Counted from the stretch's first letter, positions 37,096 to 49,399 are shown. The stretch: DNA of 64,000 nucleotides from Cryptomeria japonica (GCF_030272615.1 NC_081405.1:569903095-569967094), one strand, 5' to 3'. The notes: generated from the letters alone by a model not told the origin. Numbers and translations are program-made.

Positions 37096-38254
37096 TTAAT
37101 TTAGAAGAGTATTTTTAAAGGCGTCATGATCACCATTCATCTTAAGACCACCAAACATTAAATCACCTCTATTGATCATATCTTGAACAATTTTTTGAAG
37201 CCTCATGCAATCATTTGTGTGATTTCCTTTATTTCGATGAAAAATAATAGAAATGCGAGTCGCTCCACCAAGGTGGTTTGATCTGGGGTTCAAAATTATT
37301 GATGGCTAGTAATGTGATGATCTGATTTGCTAGGAGTTCGCAGAATGCTGATTCTAAGGATTGCCCCAAGGGTGTGTAAATGCGTCTATTTGGGAAATTG
37401 TTGGTGCTACCCCTGAGATTCGGATTAGTTCCTCAATTTGTGTTGTTGCCTTGGGTATTGTTGGTGGTGTTTGTATTTGAAGGTACCTGATTGGTATTTG
37501 GTAGATAAGTGTTAGTTCCTTGATTAATACCTTTTTGATTCTTGGTAGGTTGGGAATTACTTGATAAAGCCAATACTAGTTGTTTGGACTTTATATTATT
37601 AGCATCGGTTCCTCCCTCATTAACAATGTTTTTGTTTCTAGTCCAGAATATGGATTTGTCTAAGGTGTTGTTGTTGTTGTGGCTGTTAAAATGAGAGTTG
37701 GATGAATTAGTTCCTTCTTTGAATAACTTCAATGTCCCCTTCTTGATCCATGCTTCCTATACTTGGATTCTATTTTCGATTAACTTGGCAAAAGATGGTA
37801 TGCATTGGACCTTGAGTATATAACTCATCTCACTATTTATATTGTCGATGAAAATCTCCATCTTTTCCTTTTTAGGCACATCTTGAGGATATCTCAAAAC
37901 CATCCGTCTCCAACATTGAAGAAACACCATGAATGTTTCATTGTTTTTTTGTTTGGTATTACATACATCCAACATGGCGATTGCATGTTAAATATTGTAG
38001 GAGTATTGAGTGATAAATTTATTGACCAACTCATCAAAGGATCTGACGGAAGGTGTAAGTTTAGACAACCACTCCATTGTTTGCCCTCCCAAACTTCTTG
38101 GGAATAGTCTCATCAAATAAGTGTCATCGTGGGAAAATTCAAGGCTCATGGTATAAAACTCCCGAACATGATCACGAGGATCACTCTTACAATCATACTT
38201 ATCATATTTGGGTATATCTAAATTCGGGGGAAAAGGTATCATGTTTAATCTCAT
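37096..38254 (-). pseudogene. Element C gag
   Basis: The retrotransposon gag core is at 38254-37757, with LDIPKYDKYDCKSDPRDHV, LFPRSLGGQTMEWLSKL and FDELVNKFITQY. An Asn-rich linker (37433-37732) leads to a nucleocapsid zinc finger remnant HRNKGNHTNDCMRLQ (about 37190-37245) of the Tat H-x-x-x-G-H-x-T-x-x-C type. One stop near 37985 and frame changes are present. Its start is unclear; the N-terminal part may reach about 38700. Confidence 0.8.
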
Positions 38255-41200
38255 GTCAAAGGGGTAGGGACAAATTTCATTTAAGGAATATCATATTGTG
38301 GTCCCCTATTGCATGTCCTGCATTTGTATTTGTTGTGTAAGAGAAACCAGGGGTGCAATTGCTTGCTAAGGGAAGGTTTCTTCCCTTTCATTATTCCTAG
38401 TTTGGGTATGGGTGTGTTATGGCATGTTATGTTGTTCAGGTATGTTTTGTTGTTCAGGTATGTTTTCAAGGTCACGGGTTACCACTTTTCTCTATTGTTC
38501 TTGATAAGCATAATTTTGAGACCTTGTCCTAAATATTTCACTATCGAAGTCTTTAGGAATCCTAACTCCTTTGCTTGTTAGCATGAGCATGTATTTTTCT
38601 TGGTGAGCCTCTATGAGACTTTCCATAAGTTCTTGGAATGAAGGGTTTTCTTAACATTCCTAAAGGAGCTCCTCAGTGATCTTTGTTTCTTCTAGATCAG
38701 TATAATTGAATGGGTTTGATAATCTTCGACCCATACTAGACTCTAGTTGTGGTTCACTTTTCTTGTTTTGTTGAGAGCGAGTGATAACAGGCATCTAGTA
38801 GAAACTTTCTGTGACAAAGGGGACAAACTCTTCTTCTTCTTCTTGTTCGGGGGTTGGTGGTTCAAATCGAGCTACATTATAGGTGATGTAGACTTCTGGG
38901 AAGAAAGCTGGGTTGATTTTTCCTCCACGATTCAAGCGTTGACTGAATGCTCATTTTTGGAAAAAGGCTCTACTTCTTAATGGTTCTTCATCAAATTCGT
39001 TTGACTTGTCTTGAAGATACAACTGTATATGATAGAGAATAGTGTGATGTGATTTGAAGAGTTGACGATTTATGTAGAGAAATTTGTTTCGTTTGGCAAG
39101 TGTTTTGGAACTAGGTTGTCATTTCTTCAACTTAGTGTTGTGATGAATACTTTTTCTTCTCAAAATATGAGGAGTGGTCATACATGATTGATCAATGGTT
39201 TCCTTTGATTTGTTTAGATTATGATACTTCATTTGAAAACTTAAGCCTACTTTATAGAGTAGAGGTTTAGATTTGCCTCCAGAACAAAGTGCATCAAATG
39301 ATATGGAATAAGAGTTTCCTGATATTAAGACTCGATTTGACGACTTCAGTTTAAACTAGGTATGTTTAGTTGATGGAATATGTTTAATTGGTGGACCTTT
39401 TGATCAATGTGATGATGTTACCTGATTTTGATTGGAGAAAGTTTTATCTCTAGCTAGTTTTAGTTCTGACAATTTTGTTCTAAAGACACTTGCTGAATTG
39501 TTTCTCAGATGTTCTAGTTCAAATTTTGATTGGTGAGTTTGACTAAGAGTCCAAAAGGGTATTCAAGATTGATGATAAAATTTTTCAAAAATGCTCAGTT
39601 CACTCTCTATTTTTCCAAGTTTTACCTATGCGCTAAGATAGAGAGCGGATGTGCTACTGTGTGATCCAGATGCGCTATTCAAAGCCACCTATGCACTAAG
39701 CTGCATGTGCTACGTGCTAATACAGAGTTTTGAATTTTGTTCTGATAGAGAGGGTTATGTGTTGGTATGTCTTGACTATATGCTAAAGTCTGGATACAAA
39801 ATGCTAAGGTTTTCCCCCAATGCGCTAGGCTGATGCGTCAAAGCGCTAATCTGGTAGCACCAAGCGTTAATAAAATTTTTGCTGAATTTTCAGATTTTTA
39901 TGCACTATTTGGAAGGGTTAATGCATGATGTTTTGGCTGGTATGTGCTAAAGTATGCTCCAGATGTGCTAGGATATTTCTCCTACGCGCTAAACTACTCT
40001 GTTTGCTTTGTTTTTGGCTTTGTTGGATTTTTCAATTTTTTTTAATACTTGTTTGATTTTTTATGGACAATTTTCTGAAAATACAAATTGCAAACACAAC
40101 ATGAAAGAGACAACTAATTTTCCCTATTCTAAACAAATAGTGTATGTTCTGTGAGAATGTGTTCAAATCCCCAATGTTTTCACAAGTTTGGATACAAAGA
40201 AGACAAATCAGACAAACTCTTTATTCAAGAGTCATCAACAATATCATAGCCCACTAGTCTCGATACTCCATCATCTCAAATAGTTGTGTCACCCCCTAGG
40301 GAGTACCGGTTTTTTTGCCTTTTGCCTGAAATTAACTCAAAGTGATTTGCTTCACAATTGAGTAGCTATCTTGGGAGCAGATTCTTCCCCACCCTTACAC
40401 TATGATATTGAGGATGTTTGGATACTGACTCGGCTCAAGGTTTCTATTGTTAAAGTTTGTAATCAGGCTTTCGTTCAGTCTTCAGTGATAAAATCCCTCG
40501 GGAGGCTTCCCAACCTTTAGAACAAAGGCTTTATGTATCTTAAAGATATTGGGGAAGGCTAATCGCTGACCAAAACTGTTGAAGGGACTTTTGTCATCCT
40601 CCACTTTTTATTATAATGGGTTGGAACACTTGCCAATAAAGTTGTTTCCCACTTAGGTCATTCCCCTCTCACCGACCATTTAAATGACGCTCTAAGAGCA
40701 ACTCGGGAGGGCAAGCCTTCTAAAGGATATAAATGCTTTCATTATAGAAAGCTTAAGAGTGGTTTGACTTTTTTATCACCCATTTAAGGGGAGAGCATAT
40801 ACCTTCCACTTTTGAGGAAAGGCACAAAATAGTTCTTTTTAGCATTCAATTCAGTGATTTGCTAACTTCTATTTGGAGAGGTTGATCCAAAAAGGCATGC
40901 TGTTCTTTTTAATTTTCAAATCAATGATTTTTTTTCTCTAAGTAAAGAAATCCTGATCAACAAAGCAAATTTTTGATATGCTCAACAAAATAAATTCAAT
41001 AGGGGAAGGAATTTCCTCTTTTGCTTTATCTAGAATTTGGAAGTGAGGTTTTTTAACTTGTGCAAAAAAAATGAAGTGGATCATTTTAAACACCAAAGGA
41101 TGGTGAGGTTCATTTTATACTTTACAAAAATAAAGTTTGTTTTTGTTCTTTTTAAATCGCAAAATGAATTGTTTTTCTCCCTATTAAAGCAAGATTAAGG

Positions 41201-41810
41201 TTTTTTTTTTTTCGTTGTTCTTTTTAAATAACCCAAAAGGAAAATGAGTTTATTTTTACCAATAAGGAAAACAAAAAAAAATTCAAATAATTAACTTAGC
41301 AAAGTTAGAAACAAGAAAACTTAATCAAATGCCTAAAATAGTAAAAAAAAAAAAACTTCCGATCTTGCAAAACAAGGGTTGGTGACTTGCAATCAAAACA
41401 CTAGTTAGCAAAAAAAAGTGTTTCCAAGGTGGACTTCTACAAGTTTAAGTTCTTGTCTCGATTACAACTGTGTTTTTTCTCTATATCTGCTATGCGCTAA
41501 TCTATAGACTCTATGCACTATAGAGTGTACCCAATATGCTAACAGAAGACCCAGATGCGCTACGTTGTTGTATGGATGCATTGAACTGATGCTTTAAAGT
41601 GTTGATGCTTATTGAGAATCAGTAGAAGTGTTATGCACTAAGGTTACTATGAAATGCGTTAAGTTTTGGGTCCAATGCTCTAAACAGTACTTCGGATGCG
41701 TTGACAGAAAGCCTGGATGTGCTAAAGGAAGGCACTGACACACTAACTCAACTTTTCTGCATACCTATGATATTACTCTTGCATAAGAAATGATTTCATA
41801 AATGGGGTTA
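38255..41810 (-). other. Element C leader between PBS and gag
   Basis: About 3.5 kb without convincing genes. On the + strand the words GCGCTA and its variants recur, for example at 39628, 39673, 39816, 39842, 39985, 41493 and 41556, each inside a decayed longer unit. Poly-T and poly-A tracts are at about 41200-41360. The size is normal for Tat-clade leaders. Confidence 0.55.
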
Positions 41811-41829
41811 GGCCCCACGGTGGGCACCA
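41811..41829 (-). other. Element C primer-binding site
   Basis: The - strand reads TGGTGCCCACCGTGGGGCC four bases after the 5' LTR, a form common in Ty3/gypsy elements of plants. The exact tRNA is not assigned. Confidence 0.7.
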
Positions 41830-41833
41830 AAAA

Positions 41834-43277
41834 TGTGTGCAGTAAAAGTGAGGGGATGAAACGGAAAATGTGATTTCAAAACTAGTCCACACACCAATGG
41901 GACTCTTGGTGCAAGTTGTGGAGGTATATTGAATAACTCAACTTCCCAAGGGATGTTCCATTCTTCTCTATCTCACAAGACCCCTCAAGCCAATGCCTTT
42001 TCTCTCAGATCACTAAGAAAAGTGACTTAGGGATGACAACCATGAGAACGAGGGATGTTTGATCAATCTAACATGAATTCAATCCTAAATGTGCATGATA
42101 TTAACAAATATGAATTAAACTAACATGTATATGATGATAAGATGAACGAATTAGTAAAAGAACTATCCTAACATGATACATTAGCTTAATATGATTATTA
42201 TGATAATGAAAATACTTCTAAAATGCTAGTTTAGATGATTTCTATTCAAACAGAGACTCAATGCTTTATGAAAATGTGTATAGATTAGATACATGAAACT
42301 TGGATGATCAAAATGGAGAAGTGAGGGCTCTATTTATAGGAAAAATAGGGCAATGAAGGGTCAAGATTGGATAATATTAACAAGGGCTAAGATTGAAAGC
42401 TATCAATCCATGTTTAAAATTCTCACCAATGAAACAATGACAATTATCAACATAATACTACTTGAGAGGATATGTAAGAAGCATTAAATGCTTGAGAAGA
42501 CCTCATGGTTACCTTAGGAGGTAAGGGTTAAGGTTAGGTTAGGGTTATCCAATGGATAAAGCTTTTACCCAAAGGGTAAACTCTTGTGCAAGGGTTAAAG
42601 GGATAAACATGGTCAAAGCAATGAATGTTTGATGAGACCCTTGGGTTAGATGAGGGTTGAGTTAGAGAGAAAGTCTCTAATCATGCAAGAGGGTTGAGCT
42701 AACCATCATTGGTTTCAAAGAATTTCAAGGTTAACTTTTTGAAGATATTAAGCCTTTAATGGTTTTCAAAGACTTTGAAGGTCTGAGAAGTGACTTCCCT
42801 TTGTTTAGGGATGTGACAATATTTAGAGGATGGGTTAGGCTATATTAGAAGTGTTTAGAAGAATCTAGAAGGGGGTTTAGAGAAGCAAGTGGGATATGTA
42901 GGAGAATGCAAGTGGGTGGAAGGTAATTTAAATTAAAATAAATTACTTTATTTGAACTAAAATATATGTAACTTGCATAAATACAAGTGGGGAATTTAAA
43001 TAAATAAATTAGATTTATTTATTTGCAATGAATAGTTTAATTAAATGTAAATTTAATTAAAAGGGGAGAAACGGGAATTAATTAAATAAAGTGATTTATT
43101 TAATTAAAGGGGTAGAAAAGACTTAGGTGAATTTAATTAAATAAATTGAATAACTTATTTAATCAAATAAATGAATGTGGATAATTTAATTAAATTTAAT
43201 TTAATTAAATAGAGGAATGAGAGTAAAATGAATATTAAATATTCACTTAAGAAAGTGGTCATTTTTATACGCCTACA
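41834..43277 (-). repeat. Element C 5' LTR (1444 bp)
   Basis: Partner of 24775-26189. The sequence at 43278 resumes element G without a gap apart from the short duplication. Confidence 0.9.
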
Positions 43278-43282
43278 ACTAC
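43278..43282. repeat. Target-site duplication of element C, right copy
   Basis: ACTAC, one mismatch from GCTAC at 24770-24774. Confidence 0.6.
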
Positions 43283-43350
43283 TATTCCTTATCCTTTTCC
43301 TCCACTATGTTTTATTGTTCTTTGATATAACATCATTTCATGATACTGTA

Positions 43351-43365
43351 TCAAAGAGGGGAAAA
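43351..43365 (+). other. Element G polypurine tract
   Basis: TCAAAGAGGGGAAAA directly precedes the TGTAGACACC of the 3' LTR on the + strand. Confidence 0.65.
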
Positions 43366-43908
43366 TGTAGACACCTAAAATTAACATTTAATTAATTTAA
43401 ACCTATCAACATAATTAATTGACTTAATTGTGTTATCCTCATTCCTCTTAGAATCAATTAAATTTAATTTAATTGATTCCATCACTATTGTCCAATAATT
43501 TATCAATTAAATTATTTATTCCACTATTCTTCTAAAGTCCCCTCCAATAATTATTTCCTCTAAACCCACTAGTCATGTGATTCCTACAAATCACTTTTCC
43601 TAATCCCACTCAGCTTGATTAATCCTTTTAGAATCTCTCATAATCATGCTTATCATTATCCCTCAATTTTTAATTCCCACTCATGTCACATCAACATTGA
43701 GTCTCTCAAAGAAATTCAAATTTCTTTGAATCCCTCAATGCATCCTTATTTTGGAATTTTTAATTCCTCATGTTTGAAATTCAAATTTCTCCCCCCCTTT
43801 TTCCTAAGGAATTTTATATTCCTGTTTATTTTCCCAAGGCACCCTTGATCCATGTCTTCTATCTAAAATCAATCTCGGCTCTCCATTGGCCTTCTCCAAT
43901 CTATAAAT
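43366..43908 (+). repeat. Element G 3' LTR, first 543 bp (cut by element H)
   Basis: Matches 17521-18118 with deletions (for example around 43505 and 43570). The match stops at CTATAAAT, where TGTTGGCATT of element H begins. The missing last part (equivalent to 18119-18467) is not found later in the window. Confidence 0.75.
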
Positions 43909-44708
43909 TGTTGGCATTCTACACTCTCTTGAGAATAGTGGTGTTGTCATTGATGACAACCATCTGGCAACCTTCTGGCACTCATTTGGTAAAGCCACTA
44001 ATAGGCACCGGCATAGACATCTACATAAACCAGCACACACTTCACCGACAGTGGCAACAATGCATACCGACACCCTAGCCAACAAAGAATAAACTTTTGT
44101 TTATTGTATTTCATTGAAATTATCTTTTGTAAAGACGACATGGCATATTGTAAAAGAATCATATATATGTATGAGATCTTATAGGTCATTTTGTGTAGTA
44201 GGTATATGCATGGAGAAAATATATAGATGATAATTTGTATAAGGAGATATAGTTGACAACAAAGGTTTTGGTAATAGAATGAGCTTAAACCAGTACTGAA
44301 CCTAGCATAGTTGATGCTACTTTGATGCAGTACATCGTATTAGATTTCATAATCCACTTTTGTAGTCAGTGTGTCTCTTATTGAGCAGTGAACTCTAGGC
44401 AGTTAGCCTTCCTGCATGTGTAGTCCCCTCATTGTAAGTAATATTTATTCATTGGCCAGTGAGTGAATATTGTGGGTCACAAATCCCACCGAGGTTTTTC
44501 CCACACCAGGTTTCCTCATTAAACATCTTGTGTTATGGTGTGTTTTCTATACTATCCTTATTGTTCCTATTCATTGCATTAATTCTTATTTACCAGTACA
44601 CTGTTTTAAGATGCAAAGTTCTTAATAAGTCTAAATATTTTGCTAACCAATTAGATACTAATTCACCCCCCCCTCTCAGTATCTTTGGGACTGTCATTAA
44701 TCCTAACA
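43909..44708 (+). repeat. Element H 5' LTR (800 bp)
   Basis: Starts TGTTGGCATT and ends TCCTAACA, two bases before an iMet-type PBS. It has the module 'ccgaggtttttccca' (about 44490) and a C-run followed by CTCTCAG (44666-44680), as in element F. No partner LTR is present in the window. Confidence 0.7.
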
Positions 44709-44710
44709 AT

Positions 44711-44722
44711 TGGTATTAGAGC
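44711..44722 (+). other. Element H primer-binding site (initiator tRNA-Met)
   Basis: TGGTATTAGAGC differs from the standard site TGGTATCAGAGC by one base. Confidence 0.75.
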
Positions 44723-44779
44723 CTGGTCCTCTATTTTCAAAAGCCTAACAATTTGAGGAAGATTCTAACACCGGTACAA

Positions 44780-45890
44780 ATGGAGAACTTAAGAAAACAA
44801 TTGGAAGGAGCTCTTGTAGACTATGATGCAGAGAAGTTGAAGAATATCAAACTTGAAGATGATCTAAGGATTGCATAGGAATTCATTCAAGGACTTCAAG
44901 ATAATCTTACTATAGCTCGAAATAAAATAAAAGAACTTCATGAGAAGATGTAGAATGATAATGATGAAAAGGAAACTCTTAATGAACTTGTGAACAAGTT
45001 GAGACAAGAAAACAATACTATGAAGAATGAAATGCAAGATATGACTATGAGGTTTTGTAAAGACATTGAAGATAAAAAGAAGAATGAAGATGACTTGACT
45101 AGGAGACTCAATGATACTGGAAATGAAATCTAAGACTTAGTCATGAAAATGATATGTTGAAGAAAGATCTGATTCACATGCAACATGATAAAACTAAACT
45201 TATGAGACAACAGGGAATTCTAGAAAATAAGTTGGCTACTACAAATCAACACAAAGAGAAATTCAAGAAAAGTTTAGAAGAATTTGATAACATGTTGAAA
45301 ATTCAAAAACTAATGGAGATACCAATAGACTTGGATTTGTAGTTGGAGAAAGTTTCGGTACTGCAAAAAATCATGATCATAGTAAACCGGTAAGACAACC
45401 TAGTGCTTATACATTTAATGGGAAACTCTTTAAATGTAACAAGTATGGTCATAGAGAAAATCAATGTAGATTCAGAAACAATCAGAACATTAATGCACCC
45501 ATCGGTCAATGTTCCAAATGCAACACAATTGGTCATAATTCAGAAAATTGTAGAATGAGTGTGAGATGTTATGTTTGTGGAAGATTTGGGCACTTATCTA
45601 ATCAATGTAGAACACAAACGAACATAGGAAATGGAAATGCTATTCAAAGGAATAATGTGACTTGTTATGCTTGTAACAAAATTGGACATATTGCAAAATT
45701 TTGTAGAAGCAAGACTTCACCGACAAATAATAAAGGACCCAGTTTGAAAGGAAAAGAAAAGGTAGATGAGACAAAGAAAGAATTTTCAAAACAATGGATT
45801 AGAAAAGCAGATCAGAATGTTGATGAGGCCATTTCTTCACCAATAGAACGAATTATTACTCCATGGGCAGGAGATTCTTCATCCAACTAA
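44780..45890 (+). pseudogene. Element H gag with coiled coil and four zinc knuckles
   Basis: The frame starts MENLRKQLEGALVDYDAEKL and continues as a Lys/Glu/Asn-rich coiled coil to about 45340, broken by stops and a frameshift near 45130. Then come four knuckles: FKCNKYGHRENQC (first Cys lost), CSKCNTIGHNSENC, CYVCGRFGHLSNQC and CYACNKIGHIAKFC (45425-45710). A basic linker and the C-terminal end WAGDSSSN follow. Tandem CCHC fingers bind RNA, which fits a nucleocapsid-type gag. The same plan is found in element I (60010-61300). Copia and gypsy gags usually have one knuckle. Confidence 0.7.
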
Positions 45891-46194
45891 GAAGTAACCC
45901 TTTGGGGGTATTGCAGCAAATTGAATATCATGCAGATTACCCTCGGTCGATGGTGAGAAGATAAATTTCTTCTTTACCGACTAATGTGTTAAGTTTTCAA
46001 TTAATCGGTGAGCATTTAAGGCGGTTGTTGAAACAAATTTTATTATAAATCATTATTTTTCCCTCATTTTTGATTCACCAAGCATTCAAATTAGCAGAGA
46101 GCGTGAAATCTGAGCAAAGGCACTCAAAGCGAAGGTGTAAAGCAATTTATTTCAAGCATTCAGACATTATCAGGCATCTAAAGGTATTTTTCAA

Positions 46195-46700
46195 ATGGCT
46201 TCTTCTTCTGCTTCCAAATTTATTGCAAACCCTACTATTATGGAAAACATAAAATGCCCTAGGTTCGTGTTCAAAATTATTCCTGAAGTAGCTAAGCAAG
46301 ATGATTCCATAGGAGCATTTTCAAAGATTCCAAAAGGTGTATCTTATGCTGAAGACCCTAAGATATATATTCATTGCAACATTGAAGAATTAGGTTCTAA
46401 GGAATTGTTAAAAATGTTTAAAACCATAATTTGTGATGAAAATGGCACTGTTAAACCCAAGCACAAGATTGTGGAGACTTTAGGTTTTGTTGAGATACTA
46501 AATATCTCTGAATTTCTAGAAGAAGTAGTGATAATTTTCCTAAGTAGGGCACATGGAGAATTTCTATGGTTAGACTCTGTCTGCAAATTTTACCCAACAA
46601 GCAATTAGGGTAGTAACAGGTTTACCCTCAACTAACAGCAGATCAGACAAGACAAAAAAAGTCCCTAACAACAAAGTAATGACCCTAACTGGAGAAACTT
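46195..46700 (+). pseudogene. Element H second ORF, N-terminal part (unknown protein)
   Basis: The start MASSSASKFIANPTIMENI has a plausible context. Residues up to 137 are uninterrupted, then a stop at 46608 within homologous sequence that continues to about 46700. Compared with the second ORF of element I, it shares YIHCNIEELG (YIHYKLEDLG in I), a GFxxxL segment, and a landmark of the form R-x-H-x-x-F-x-W-L followed by a helix with AIRVVTGLPSTN (AIHTITGL in I). No database family is certain. The AI-x-x-x-TGL(P) motif loosely recalls the motif after the helix in plant mobile domain and other plant transposon proteins, which is only a hint. It is truncated by the deletion at about 46700. Confidence 0.6.
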
Positions 46701-46725
46701 GAGAAATTAAATATACCTAATTACT
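46690..46725. other. Deletion junction between element H and an E-family copia
   Basis: Left of here the + strand frame of H is recognisable (MTLTGET). Right of here the - strand copia frame is recognisable (DKKNGVMTRRSLES, comparable to the linker of element F). No LTR end or duplication is present, so this is a deletion join, not an insertion border. Confidence 0.6.
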
Positions 46726-49355
46726 TTCAAGACTTCTTCTTGTCATCACTCCATTTTTCTTATCCCCAATGATCTGATCTTCTAAATGATTCAATCTCAC
46801 ACACCTAGGAGTCTTCTAACTCTCTGTTCCTCTTCCCAGTTCTTCAATTATTATTGAATTTTCTGATATTGTCGTAGTAAATAGTTCAATGCTCTATTCT
46901 TGTAAAGATGCTACCAGTTTAGATATAATCATTTGCACCATTGGTTCTTGCTCATAAACTCTGATTTGACTTCTATTTAGCTTGTCCACCTTGACATTAG
47001 CACTCTCCACAATTCTCTGCAATATCTTGTTATAACATCTATATGCTTGATTTCATTAGAATAACTAATAAATATGCCTTCATCACATCTAGGATCAAAT
47101 TTTCTAATGATATCATCTCTCCTGATATAAAATTTACTACCAAATATTCTGAAATACTTAACTATAGGTGTATTGCAAAACCATAATTCATAAGGTTTCT
47201 TACTGGTTTCTCTTTTGATATGTACTCTATTGAATGTATAAACCATTGTGCTCACTTCTTCTCTCTAGTAGATATGAGGTAGACTAGTTTCCATCATCAT
47301 TGTTCAAGTGACATCCAATATAGTTTTGTACTTCCTTTCTACAACTCCATTATGCTGAGGTGTTCGAGGAACAAAAAATTGTCTCCTTATACCATGCTTC
47401 TCACAAAATTTATTAAACTCACCGGATGTGAATTCTCCACCATGATCTGACCTCAAATATTTAATCTTCAATCCTATCTCTATCTCAAATTTATCTTTAA
47501 ATATTTTCAAAAGCCTTAGATTTCTCCCTTAGAAAAGTAACCCACATCATTCTAGAACAATCATCAATGATCAACATGAAATATCTATCACCTTGAAAAC
47601 TTTTTACTCTAGTAGGGCCACATAAATCAATATGAATAAGATCAAGAACAACATTAGATTTATCTTATATACTCCTAAAAGAGGTTCTGATCTACCCATT
47701 TGACATTCTTTTATAGGGCTTCACAATCTTTGGTATATCTCTAACTGCCTTAGTTGAACTGATCTTCATGTAATGCAATCAAAATTCACATGACACAACC
47801 TTTTATGCCATAGACAACTCTCATTAATTTATGCAATCAAACATGTCTTCTCACTGGAATTTAAATGAAATATATTACCTTTTGTCTATGTGCCAGTTGC
47901 AATCTCCAAACCAGATCTATTAATGATTTTGCATTTTCCATCCTTGAACTATAATTGAAATCCCTTATCTACCAATTTTCCTACACTCAAAAGATTATGT
48001 CTTAAACCTTCAACATAATAAACATTATCAGTATTGTTCTTACCATCCAATGATATAGTTCCTTTTCCTTTGATCATACATTCTTTGTCATCTCCAAATC
48101 TAACTAGACAACCATCAAATTCTTGCAAAGATAGAAACTTCCTTTTATCTCCAGTCATATTATGTGAACAACCACTGTCAATTACCCATTCATCCTTGTC
48201 TTCAATTTTAGTAGCAAGAGCCTTCTCTTTAGGTACATTTTCTTCCATTGTTGGAACATCTTCCTTGATAGCCAAGAACACCCATTCCTTCCCATTACGA
48301 AAACCACTAATAGAGTCTTATGCTCGTTCATCATCAAAATTAGTAACACCTTCCTCATTCGCTATGTAGCATGATTTGTCTTTTTTTTTTTCCTATACTT
48401 ATACTTGTTCTAATATCTATGGTTAGGCTTAAAATATCTTCTAACTCTTTCTTCAAATTTTTAATTTCTTTCATGACATCTAGATTCAAAATGACCAATC
48501 TTATTACATGCAAAACATTTAAAAGGTGCTTTTCCTTCATACTTACTTCCTACCAGTCCTTTAGGTACTCTTCTAGCAAATAGTGCTTGAAGGCTCAAAC
48601 TCATCATCTTCTCTCTTCATATCATCCAATTCATTTGCATATAAAGCTTTCCAATATTTCTTACCAGTTGTTGATTAAGATGCATGAAAAATAGGTTCAG
48701 ACTTCACAGTTCCAGAAGGTCCAAATTCTTCAAGCTCAAAAGTAGATAATTTCCCAAACAAGGTAGCTCTATTAACAAAAGTATTAGCTATTATTCTCAA
48801 TTAATTAATTGCAGTAGCCTTCATCTTGTAAGCCGGTGGTAGGGTTCTCAAAAGTTTAGAAACTATTTCATCTTCACTCAGAGTTCCACCACAATATTGA
48901 ATTCCCATAACAATCTCATTTACCCTTTCCATGAATGCAGTAATCCTTTCACCTTCTTCCATCTTTAGGTTTTCATATATCACTTGGTAACCATCAAGTT
49001 TAGCAATCTTCATAGTAGGGTCACCTTCATTAAGAGTCTCCAACTTATCCCATATAGTCTTTCCAGATGATTTGTCAGTTAATCTCATTATTTGTTGATC
49101 TGAAAGTGCACACAAGAGGGCTTCTCTTTCTCTACAATCATTCTCAAGCTCCTTATCCAAGTTTTTTGGAGGAGGATTGCTAGATGTTGTATTATGAGTT
49201 GTAACACCATTCTGTTTGATCTCTGAGATCTCCTTACCAAGACATCTCAGATGAGTCTCCATCTGAATCTTCCATACCATGTAATTTGTTCAATCAAGCA
49301 TAGGAATGTCTCTCTGAAAGATAGCTCCAGATGAACTTGAATTGTGAGATGCCAT
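46715..49355 (-). pseudogene. Copia family E gag-pol, 5' half (gag, protease, integrase)
   Basis: The - strand frame starts MASHNSSSSGAIFQRDIPML at 49355. The gag domain runs to about 48801 (LSDQQIMRLTDKSSGKTIWD). A frameshifted intact zinc knuckle CFACNKIGHFESRC is near 48480-48520. The protease (48281-47949) keeps WVIDSGCSHNMTGD with its D-S-G. The integrase (about 47830-46980) has LRSDHGGEFT and PRTPQHNGVVERK; the C-terminal linker runs to about 46715. RT and RNase H are missing because of the deletion. Fewer stops than in element F suggest less decay. Confidence 0.85.
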
Positions 49356-49399
49356 AGGAACTTCCTCAAGCAATTAATCTTTTTGCAAAGAGGACTAAA

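Larger units (their letters stand above)
24775..43277 (-). mobile_element. Element C: complete 18.5-kb Tat-like Ty3/gypsy retrotransposon
   Basis: LTRs of 1415 and 1444 bp in the same orientation are flanked by a near-perfect duplication. In element sense (- strand) the order is 5' LTR, PBS, long leader (41810-38255), gag, zinc finger, protease, linker, RT, RNase H, second RNase H, integrase with a GPY/F-like end, then an antisense PMD gene, repeats, and 3' LTR. The second RNase H and the antisense passenger gene match the Tat clade. It is the only structurally complete autonomous-type element here, but stops and frameshifts make it inactive. It sits near the 3' end of element G, so it is one of the youngest layers. 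Confidence 0.85.
17521..43908 (+). mobile_element. Element G: large LTR element without pol, containing element C
   Basis: The LTRs start (T)GTAGACACC at 17521 and 43366 and match for over 500 bp. The left copy is complete (17521-18467) and the right copy is cut by element H at 43909. A PBS-like site follows the left LTR, and a purine tract precedes the right LTR (43351-43365), so it reads on the + strand. Without element C the internal region is about 6.4 kb and has a long leader, a Pro/Ser-rich ORF and C-rich repeats, but no protease, RT, RNase H or integrase. This is the plan of a non-autonomous LARD-like element. Confidence 0.7.

Noticed and set aside
42525-42550. GGTTAAGGTTAGGTTAGGGTT resembling telomere repeats
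   Set aside because: Only about three imperfect units in an LTR, and absent from the partner LTR; a small local duplication rather than interstitial telomere DNA.
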